A stretch of 5,744 nt of DNA from Gammaproteobacteria bacterium (GTDB lineage Bacteria > Pseudomonadota > Gammaproteobacteria > Steroidobacterales > Steroidobacteraceae), in NCBI GenBank assembly GCA_027451085.1, contig DAIDKA010000002.1:1-5744 (forward strand), read 5' to 3'. Below, piece after piece: positions 1 to 5,203 of the stretch. The number at the start of each line of letters is the position of its first letter. Position 1 is the first letter of the stretch. The notes beneath the pieces are model-generated. The model saw only the letters and a list, made by a program, of their open reading frames with translations, made no database searches and was not told the DNA's origin. A program made the translations under genes and the position numbers.

Positions 1-314
1 CCGAGGAATTTCGGGATGCGCTCGGCGCGGAACTCGTTGGCGCGGCGCAGGGCTTCCGGCTGCTGGTCCTGGTAGTACAGGCCGCTGGAAATCGGGTGGT
101 GCGTGTCGTGGATCTCCACCACGAAATCCATCGCCGTCAGCTGCAGTTGATGCGCCCACAGCCGGTCGGCCTCGCTCTCCGGCACCAGCCCCAGGCGTGG
201 GGCGAGATACAGCAGGATGTTCGCGGTCTGGCCGATGAGCACCTCGCCATGGCGCAGGAACGGCGGGGCGAACGGGGCGCGGGCGGGCGCCTCATCTTGC
301 ATCAGCCGCATCAT
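1..314 (-). CDS. Glutathione S-transferase family protein, fragment (5' side lost at a junction, 3' end outside the window)
   Basis: The minus-strand frame reads without a stop from about 314 to the window edge. It includes FAPPFLRHGEVLIGQTANI, then LLYLAPRLGLVPESEADRLW, AHQLQLTAMDFVVEIHDTHH and SSGLYYQDQQPEALRRANEF, ending ERIPKFL. This is the GST pattern. The thioredoxin-fold part ends with the Q-T/S-A-x-I segment that contacts the glutathione gamma-glutamyl group, followed by the linker and the first helices of the all-alpha C-terminal domain. In a GST of about 220 residues this is roughly residues 45 to 145. The N-terminal strand and the catalytic Tyr/Ser/Cys region are absent. Reading upstream, MMRLMQDEAP still looks native, but beyond about 315 the frame becomes unlike a GST, exactly where a cytochrome fragment begins on the other strand. 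ATG codons at 312-314 and 300-302 could be called as starts but would give a protein without its glutathione-binding N-terminus. I read it as a 5'-truncated gene; an assembly misjoin is the alternative. The family assignment is firm, the substrate unknown. Confidence 0.75.
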   Translation of the reverse strand, partial: MMRLMQDEAPARAPFAPPFLRHGEVLIGQTANILLYLAPRLGLVPESEADRLWAHQLQLTAMDFVVEIHDTHHPISSGLYYQDQQPEALRRANEFRAERIPKFL

Positions 315-664
315 CGGCCGGCAATTATGCCCAGCTGCGCAAGCCCCCCGAGACGCTGTGCCTGGACTGCCACGGTCCGCTGTCAGCCAATGGTCCACGT
401 ACCGCGACGCTTGAGGAGCACACGCACCACAAGGCCGGCAGCCCCGGCAGTCAGTGCGTGGCCTGCCACATGCCGGCGATCGAGTCAGAAGGCGTTCCGA
501 ACAGCTTCGTGCACGCTCATACGTTCAGGTTCATTACCCCGGCCATGACCGTACGCGAGGGAATCCCCAATCCATGTACTTCGTGTCATACCGACAAGTC
601 GCCGGCATGGGCCACCGAACGGTTGCGTGAATGGACGGAGCGCTCACCATGGCGAGTCGAGTAG
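314..664 (+). pseudogene. Multiheme cytochrome c, C-terminal fragment lacking its 5' part
   Basis: The frame ending at the TAG at 662-664 contains three covalent heme-attachment motifs: CLDCH (359-373), CVACH (455-469) and CTSCH (575-589). They lie in contexts typical of cytochrome c554/c3-like multiheme proteins (ANYAQLRKPPETLCLDCHGP, SQCVACHMP, NPCTSCHTD). Extra histidines (HTHH, HAHTF) are candidate distal axial ligands. The tail ATERLREWTERSPWRVE looks like a natural C-terminus. Such proteins carry electrons in the periplasm and need an N-terminal signal peptide. Here the frame is open upstream only to a TGA at 236-238. It has no ATG, GTG or TTG before the GTG inside the second heme motif (458), and the upstream codons are antisense to a GST gene. 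The 5' half, signal peptide included, is therefore missing, and the fragment is not expected to give a functional exported cytochrome. It ends 241 bases before the ankyrin gene on the same strand, so an intact ancestor may have belonged to the same respiratory cluster; that is inference. Confidence 0.72.
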
Positions 665-670
665 TTCGAC

Positions 671-836
671 TCATTGCACGAGGCCTGCAAACCACTTGAC
701 CATCCTTTCTCGGAAGCAGCGGCGTTTCCCCCGAGCTGACCACCGGCGCATCACGGAGTTGGAGCGCAACGTTCGGCGCAAGGACAAGGCGCCGGCGGAG
801 ACGACGGCACTGTCGGTGCTGTAAAAATAGAAATGA
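671..836 (+). pseudogene. Decayed remnant of an IS3-family transposase OrfA (C-terminal coiled-coil tail)
   Basis: In the frame running to the TAA at 822-824, the last residues read RITELERNVRRKDKA followed by PAETTALSVL. This closely resembles the conserved OrfA tail of many IS3-family elements, whose pattern is roughly RIKELERELRRKDKALAEAAALLVL followed by lysines. Where the family continues with Q-K-K, this copy has TAA AAA TAG AAA TGA (822-836). The stops are those expected from CAA to TAA and AAG to TAG changes. The N-terminal HTH part, OrfB and recognisable terminal inverted repeats were not found, so only a short scar is left. The match rests on about 25 residues recalled from the family, so the left boundary is uncertain; only about 745-836 is well supported. 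The remnant lies directly beside a gene junction, which fits IS-mediated rearrangement of this flank. Confidence 0.6.
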
Positions 837-874
837 TGGGTTGACGTTCGGCTGGCCTGAGAGTCTGGTATTTT
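822..874 (+). promoter_or_regulatory. Possible promoter of the ankyrin gene
   Basis: An AT-rich stretch (822-837), unusual in this high-GC window, precedes TTGACG (841-846), a good -35 match. TGG followed by TATTTT (866-874) resembles an extended -10. The spacing between these two boxes is 22 bases, too long for a standard sigma-70 promoter. Either the extended -10 works without that -35, or only part of this is real. The AT-rich part is the decayed end of the transposase remnant, so the promoter may have been assembled from IS debris. Confidence 0.3.
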
Positions 875-893
875 GTGCGGGACGGTGATCGCG

Positions 894-902
894 AGGGGGA
901 AG
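894..902 (+). promoter_or_regulatory. Ribosome binding site of the ankyrin gene
   Basis: AGGGGGAAG, a purine-rich Shine-Dalgarno-like run, ends 3 bases before the ATG at 906, with its core about 6 bases away. It supports that start, which is also the one giving a complete signal peptide. Confidence 0.55.
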
Positions 903-905
903 TGA

Positions 906-2531
906 ATGCTGACTGATTCTGTCCGTGCGACGAGATGGCCTGTCTTGCTGGGTCTCGTGCTGGGCCTGCTGTCGCTCGGCGTGGCTGTGGTTGCGCACGC
1001 CGCTGAACCGCAGACGCTCACCGATCTCATCCGCGCCGGGCAGCGCGATGCGGTGATGGCCGCGATCACCTCCCCCGATGTCGACGTCAACGCGGCAGAT
1101 CCGGACGGTTCCACCCCGCTGCTGTGGGCGACCTACGAGGTCGATCATGAGATGGTCAGCGCGCTGCTAAAAAAAGGCGCCCGGGCGAGGGTCAGCAACC
1201 ACTTCGGTGATTCGCCGCTGCAGGAGGCGGTCAAGGTTGCCGACACCGACCTGGTCCGGATGCTGCTTGCCGCGGGCGCTGATCCTGAGTCGCCCAACCT
1301 GGATGGGCAGACCGCCCTGATGCTGGCTGCAAGCGTCGGTTCGCTGCCGATTGCGAAAATGCTCATCGCCCATGGCGCGCACGTGAATACCGTGGAGCGG
1401 TTCCGCGGCCAGACGGCGCTGATGTGGGCGGCTGCGGAGAACCATCCTGACCTGGTTGAGCTGCTGCTCAAACACGGTGCGGACTACAGGTTGCGTGCCA
1501 AGTACGACGACTGGCCGCGACAGATCACCTCTGAACCACGTGCGCAGTTCCGCCAGGGTGGCGGCTTCACCGCCCTGCTGTATGCGACACGTGGTCGCTG
1601 CTACCGCTGCGCGGTGGCGCTGGTCAAGGCGGGCGCCGACATCGAGCAACCCAATCCGGAAGGCATCACACCGCTGATCAACGCGCTCGACAGCCGCGCC
1701 TGGGATATCGCGATGTTCCTGCTGGACAGAGGCGCCAATCCGGGCGCATGGGACATGTACGGCCGCACGCCGCTCTACGTCGCCGTGGATATGAATTCCT
1801 TCACCGGGCCCTGGGGCTTTGGGCCGCCCGCCAACTCGTTTGGACACCAGCGTGACCGCAATCCGCCCCCGCCGGGTAAGTTCAAAGGCATGGACCTGGT
1901 GAACCGTCTGCTGGCCATGGGTGTCGACCCCAACCACCAGCTGACCCGCATGCGGCCGACCACCAACGGCCGCGGCCGCTTCGCGGACTACATGCTGCGT
2001 GGGGGCGCCGGGCCGCTGCTGGTTGCGACGCTGAGCTACGACGATGTGGCGATCAAGGCGCTGCTCGCGCACGGCGCGGAGCCGGACTTGCCTAATGTCT
2101 ACCAGCTCACCCCCTTGATGCTGGCCGCCGGTTCCAACGACGAAATCCGGTTGATGCAGGAGCAGCAGCCGGATCTGCAGGCTCGCGCCATCAAGGTGGT
2201 CGACCTGCTGCTGGCCGCTGGCGCCAATGTCAACTATCGCGTCACGGACAGCAACACCCACACCGCGCGGCTTGCGGGCGCGCGCGGGGTTGCCGCCGAG
2301 GCCGAGGGCCAGACGGCGCTGATGGTCGCGGCCCGGCTGGGCTGGGACCAGATGGTGCAGTACCTGCTGCGACACGGGGCGGATCCGACGCTGCGTGATG
2401 CCACCGGCAAGACCGCTCTCGACTTTGCACGCCCACCTGCGCCTGAGGCCGGTCGGCGCCCGGGTCCGGTGGAGCCGGGTCGTGCCGCGACGGTGGCGAT
2501 TCTGGCGGCGGCTGCGGCGCCCAAGTCCTGA
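906..2531 (+). CDS. Exported ankyrin-repeat protein (about 11 repeats)
   Basis: This 541-residue protein starts with a Sec signal peptide: Arg at 7 and 10, a hydrophobic core at about 12-29 and a cleavage site near AHA-A (30-33). The mature protein should therefore be periplasmic. The rest is ankyrin repeats, shown by recurring G-x-TPL/TAL-x-x-A and LL-x-x-GAD-x-x motifs. Approximate repeats are: a cap at 36-64, then 66-98, 99-131, 132-165, 167-197, 218-250, 251-283, 284-343 (with a Pro/Gly insert at about 297-328), 365-397, 398-445 (insert 411-428) and 467-499, plus a partial last one from 500. Loops without repeat signature lie at 198-217, 345-364 and 446-466. The only two cysteines form CYRC (232-235) in the repeat at 218-250; there is no CxxCH, so no heme. 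Ankyrin repeats bind proteins and have no catalysis of their own. The partner is not known; the co-directional quinohemoprotein gene 147 bases downstream is the obvious candidate. Ankyrin identity is very firm, export firm, function unknown. Confidence 0.93.
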   Translation: MLTDSVRATRWPVLLGLVLGLLSLGVAVVAHAAEPQTLTDLIRAGQRDAVMAAITSPDVDVNAADPDGSTPLLWATYEVDHEMVSALLKKGARARVSNHFGDSPLQEAVKVADTDLVRMLLAAGADPESPNLDGQTALMLAASVGSLPIAKMLIAHGAHVNTVERFRGQTALMWAAAENHPDLVELLLKHGADYRLRAKYDDWPRQITSEPRAQFRQGGGFTALLYATRGRCYRCAVALVKAGADIEQPNPEGITPLINALDSRAWDIAMFLLDRGANPGAWDMYGRTPLYVAVDMNSFTGPWGFGPPANSFGHQRDRNPPPPGKFKGMDLVNRLLAMGVDPNHQLTRMRPTTNGRGRFADYMLRGGAGPLLVATLSYDDVAIKALLAHGAEPDLPNVYQLTPLMLAAGSNDEIRLMQEQQPDLQARAIKVVDLLLAAGANVNYRVTDSNTHTARLAGARGVAAEAEGQTALMVAARLGWDQMVQYLLRHGADPTLRDATGKTALDFARPPAPEAGRRPGPVEPGRAATVAILAAAAAPKS

Positions 2532-2661
2532 AGCCGCAGGCGGCGTCTGGACGCTGGCCGGCTCGTCGGTTCAGATACTGGATTTGCCGGACACCGCTGT
2601 GGAAGGTACGCTGCGACCGCAAAGTAGGGCGTTGCGCGCACTGCGCGGCGCCGGTGGATTT

Positions 2662-2675
2662 CTTCCGGGGGGAAG
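2662..2675 (+). promoter_or_regulatory. Shine-Dalgarno site of the dehydrogenase gene inside a short hairpin
   Basis: The ribosome binding site, GGGGGGAAG (2667-2675), lies 3 bases before the ATG at 2679 and supports that start. The bases just before it make a perfect small inverted repeat with it: CTTCC (2662-2666), a GGGG loop (2667-2670), then GGAAG (2671-2675). If it forms in the mRNA, the 5 bp stem would cover the 3' half of the Shine-Dalgarno run. The rest of the 2532-2678 gap shows no gene and no clear promoter or terminator. Confidence 0.4.
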
Positions 2676-2678
2676 CTG

Positions 2679-4757
2679 ATGCGTCGATTGATCTTCGGCT
2701 TGATGGTCGTGGCCGGCGTGGCTGCGTGTTCGCAATCTGCCGTGGCCGCCGGGGACAACCCCGGCGATGTGGAGTGGACCAGAAACGGGGGCAACCCGGA
2801 CGAGCAGCGCTACAGCACCCTCAATCAGGTGACCGCCGGCAATGTCGGGCAGCTGGGCCTTGCCTGGTATGCGGACATCCCCGAGCGTGGCGGCTACCAG
2901 AGCACGCCTCTGGTCATCGACGGGGTGATCTACATGACGGCCCCGTGGAGCAGCCTGTACGCCTTCGATGCGAGATCCGGCAAGCAGTTGTGGAAGTTCG
3001 ACCCGCAGGCGCCGCGCGAGATCGCAGCCACCTCGATCTGCTGCAACATCTCCAACCGCGGTGCGGCCTATGCCGACGGCAAGATCATCTGGGGCACCAT
3101 CGATGGGCGCCTGATCGCCGTGGACGCGAAGACCGGCAAAAAGGCGTGGGAATCGCGCGTCGCAGACCCGAAGCGGCAGTACTCGATCACCGGCGCGCCG
3201 CGCATCGGCGATGGCCTGGTGTTCATCGGCGTGGGCGGCGCGGAGTTCTATACCCGCGGATTCCTCTCTGCGTTCGACGTGAAGACAGGCAAGCGGGTGT
3301 GGAGGTTCTACACCGTTCCAGGCGACCCGTCGAAGGGCCCGGACGGAGCGGCCTCCGATAACGTGATGCCGATGGCCGCGAAGACCTGGAACGGCAAGTG
3401 GTGGGAGAAGGGCGGCGGCGGCAGTACCTGGGACGGCATCGTCTATGACCCGAAGACTGATCTGGTGATCTTCGGTACCGGCAATGGCATACCCTGGCCG
3501 GCGCAACTGCGTTCTCCGGGCGGTGGCGACAACCTGTTCATCTCCTCCATCGTCGCGGTGCATGCGAAGACCGGCAAGTACAAGTGGCACTACCAGGCCA
3601 CGCCGATGGACGGCTTCGACTTCGACAACACGGCACCGCTGACGCTGGCGGACATCGCCATCGGTGACCGGACCGAACACGTGGTGATGCAGGCGCCGAA
3701 GAACGGTGTGTTTTATGTGATCGAAGCGGCCACCGGCAAGGTGTTGTCTGCGGATCCGTATGTACCGAAGATCAACTGGGCGCTGGGCTTCGACAAGGAG
3801 CACAACTGGAAGCCCATCCTCAATCCGGAAGCCAATTACGGCAAGACCGGCAAGGGTTTCTACGTGCTGCCTTCGCAGGCGCATGTGTGGCATTCGCAGT
3901 CGTTCAACCCGCAGACGGGCCTGATGTACGTGCCGGCGCGCCGCGGCGTGGGTTCGTTCTACGCCGAGAAAGGCGGGCGCATCCTGGGCAACCAGATGGT
4001 GGATGTCGCCATGGGGCATCCGCCGGAAGGCCCGAAGCCCCAGGTTGAGAACCCAGGCGCCTACCTGCTGGCCTGGGATCCGGTGGAGCGCAGGGTCGCC
4101 TGGGAGCAGCGCGAAGGCAGCGGCAGCGCCGGTACGCTCACGACCGCCGGCAACTTGGTGTTCCAGGGCGTCCCCGGGAAGAAGTTCGCCGCGTTCCGTG
4201 CCGACACCGGCGAGAAGGTGTGGGCGGTCGACACCCAGGGCAATGTCGTGCCGGGTCCGGTGACGTATTCGATCGATGGCGTGCAGTACATCGCGGTGAT
4301 CTCCTCTGCCAGCACCGGCTTTGCCGCTGCTGCCGGCAAGAACCGCCTGCTGGTGTACAAGCTCAAAGGTGCCGTGCAACTGCCACCGGCCCCGCCGCCG
4401 GTGCCGCAGGTGCTCAACCCGCCGCCTGACTTCGGCGATACGGCGATGCACGCACGCGGCCAGGACCTCTACCAGCGCAACTGCAGCGGCTGTCACGAAG
4501 GCGGGCGCATGTTCAGCGGTTTCCCGGACCTCAACTACACGGTCGCGCTCAATGCCCCGGATCTGTTCAAGTCCATCGTGGTCGATGGGGCGCTTGCCGA
4601 GAACGGCATGATCTCGTTCAAGAACTCGCTCAACGCGAATGACGCAGAGGCGATCCGCTCCTTCCTCACCGCGCGCGCAAACCAGCTCAAGCGTAACCCG
4701 CCGAAGTTCGGGCCGGGTGGCCCTGGCGGGCCGCCGCCGCCGGCTGCGCACCAGTAG
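2679..4757 (+). CDS. PQQ-dependent quinohemoprotein alcohol dehydrogenase (beta-propeller plus cytochrome c domain)
   Basis: This 692-residue protein has the full architecture of a type II quinohemoprotein alcohol dehydrogenase (about 700 residues). It has an export signal (1-24), an eight-bladed PQQ propeller (about 28-565), a proline-rich linker (569-583) and a C-terminal cytochrome c domain (about 587-668). Visible key residues are the vicinal cysteines C121-C122 that ring the PQQ pocket, and W251 in GGGGSTWDG, the PQQ-stacking Trp. By alignment from memory, the Ca2+ ligands are E189 (GGAEF) and N269 (GTGN), and the catalytic Asp is D314 (FDF, the WDY position of relatives). K341 (PKNG) is also present, as are the heme motif CSGCH (602-606) and the likely axial M643. 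Repeated TGK-x-x-W blade motifs recur. The enzyme oxidises a primary or secondary alcohol or similar compound in the periplasm and passes electrons via its heme to a c-type cytochrome or cupredoxin. Substrate cannot be read from the sequence. VAAC (14-17) also fits a lipobox, so it may be a lipoprotein. The last 20 residues are a Pro/Gly tail (PGGPGGPPPPAA). All key residues are present, so it looks active; it needs PQQ made elsewhere. Confidence 0.95.
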   Translation: MRRLIFGLMVVAGVAACSQSAVAAGDNPGDVEWTRNGGNPDEQRYSTLNQVTAGNVGQLGLAWYADIPERGGYQSTPLVIDGVIYMTAPWSSLYAFDARSGKQLWKFDPQAPREIAATSICCNISNRGAAYADGKIIWGTIDGRLIAVDAKTGKKAWESRVADPKRQYSITGAPRIGDGLVFIGVGGAEFYTRGFLSAFDVKTGKRVWRFYTVPGDPSKGPDGAASDNVMPMAAKTWNGKWWEKGGGGSTWDGIVYDPKTDLVIFGTGNGIPWPAQLRSPGGGDNLFISSIVAVHAKTGKYKWHYQATPMDGFDFDNTAPLTLADIAIGDRTEHVVMQAPKNGVFYVIEAATGKVLSADPYVPKINWALGFDKEHNWKPILNPEANYGKTGKGFYVLPSQAHVWHSQSFNPQTGLMYVPARRGVGSFYAEKGGRILGNQMVDVAMGHPPEGPKPQVENPGAYLLAWDPVERRVAWEQREGSGSAGTLTTAGNLVFQGVPGKKFAAFRADTGEKVWAVDTQGNVVPGPVTYSIDGVQYIAVISSASTGFAAAAGKNRLLVYKLKGAVQLPPAPPPVPQVLNPPPDFGDTAMHARGQDLYQRNCSGCHEGGRMFSGFPDLNYTVALNAPDLFKSIVVDGALAENGMISFKNSLNANDAEAIRSFLTARANQLKRNPPKFGPGGPGGPPPPAAHQ

Positions 4758-4820
4758 GCGGGGTTGGTGCGCGTGCGATCGGTGGGCAATTCGGTCGGCG
4801 CGTTGCGGGCAAAGGCCAGG

Positions 4821-4839
4821 CCGGCGGTCGCACAGCCGG
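4821..4839 (+). terminator. Weak hairpin after the dehydrogenase gene
   Basis: CCGGC (4821-4825) and GCCGG (4835-4839) form a 5 bp GC-rich stem with a 9-base loop, 64 bases after the stop codon. There is no following T run, so it is not a convincing intrinsic terminator. It is noted only because it is the sole stem in the gap before the toxin-antitoxin locus. Confidence 0.15.
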
Positions 4840-4862
4840 ATCAGGATGGGATATGGCGTCCC

Positions 4863-4874
4863 GGACTTGAGTCC
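4863..4874 (+). promoter_or_regulatory. Candidate operator of the hipBA-like locus
   Basis: GGACT (4863-4867), TG, AGTCC (4870-4874) is a perfect inverted repeat with a 2-base centre, 46 bases before the inferred antitoxin start. Antitoxins of the HipB/Xre kind bind palindromes just upstream of their own gene as dimers and repress the operon. A TTGAGT (4867-4872) inside it could serve as a -35, so binding would block transcription, but no good -10 follows. A second, looser pair, GGACG (4881-4885) and CGTCC (4908-4912), lies closer to the gene. Confidence 0.35.
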
Positions 4875-4920
4875 CAAAGAGGACGTCAATCGTTGGCCCG
4901 TGGGGTTCGTCCGCTAAGGT

Positions 4921-5201
4921 GTGCTGCAGCTCGTGCAGACGCTTCAGGCCGCCCGCGTAGCACAAGGGCCGCGCTGGCTGCCAAGGCTGGCATAACCCAG
5001 CCGCGGCTGGCCAGGATCGAGCAAGGTCACGTGGATCTGCGCGCCGACACTCTGACGCAGCTGGCCCGGTCGCTCGACCTGGAGGTGGTGCTGGCGCCGC
5101 GACGCACGCTGCCAGCAGTGCAAGCGCTCATCGGGCCGCCGGCGGCCGGTGGCAGCGTCTGCGTGCAGACCAAGGGCGCTTTCTCCATGGAGGAGGACTG
5201 A
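4921..5201 (+). pseudogene. HipB-like Xre-family antitoxin, apparently frameshifted near 4966
   Basis: From 4971 to the TGA at 5199-5201 the frame reads AALAAKAGITQPRLARIEQG, then HVDLRADTLTQLARSLDLEV and VLAPRRTLPAVQALIGPP. This is helix 2, recognition helix 3 and the C-terminal part of a HipB-type helix-turn-helix protein, followed by a tail ending SMEED. The expected first helix is not in this frame, where upstream codons give Arg/Ala/Gly-rich nonsense. It is in the next frame, from GTG 4921 to about 4968: VLQLVQTLQAARVAQG. Joined, they give about 93 residues, close to the 88 of E. coli HipB, but a residue or a few seem missing between AQG and AALA. This fits a small deletion of 1+3k bases near 4966-4970. 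An in-frame TAA (4915-4917) precedes the GTG; the true start is unsure because no clear ribosome binding site is seen. An intact HipB would neutralise HipA and repress the operon. Alternatives are a sequencing error or use of a start giving a shortened protein. The stop lies 2 bases before the hipA start. Confidence 0.6.
5189..5197 (+). promoter_or_regulatory. Ribosome binding site of the hipA-like gene
   Basis: GGAGGAGGA, a near-ideal Shine-Dalgarno sequence lying within the last codons of the antitoxin gene, puts AGGAGG 7 bases before GTG 5204. It decides that start, because no in-frame ATG lies nearby. Its position implies translational coupling of toxin to antitoxin. Confidence 0.65.
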
Positions 5202-5203
5202 GC

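Noticed and set aside
96..548. A plus-strand 150-codon frame across the left junction
   Set aside because: It crosses the GST/cytochrome junction in the wrong frame for both genes, with no recognisable sequence.
534..1148. A minus-strand 204-codon frame over the cytochrome end and ankyrin start
   Set aside because: It is antisense to three better supported features and has no domain or convincing ribosome binding site.
1167..2375. A 402-codon minus-strand frame opposite the ankyrin gene
   Set aside because: It is a shadow of the ankyrin codons (repeated Gln/His/Arg/Val text), with no family resemblance and no independent start signals.
2571..4889. A 772-codon open frame on the minus strand opposite the dehydrogenase gene
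   Set aside because: It is fully antisense to a confidently identified PQQ enzyme. Its product is Arg/His/Val-rich without domains, which is typical of antisense frames in high-GC DNA.
4639..4917. A plus-strand 92-codon frame overlapping the dehydrogenase end
   Set aside because: Most of it is an out-of-frame reading of the cytochrome domain and Pro/Gly tail.
4764..5201. One long antitoxin starting at TTG 4764
   Set aside because: Its first about 65 residues are Arg/Ala/Gly-rich and unlike HipB proteins, and it would run through the candidate operator. The real first helix is in another frame.
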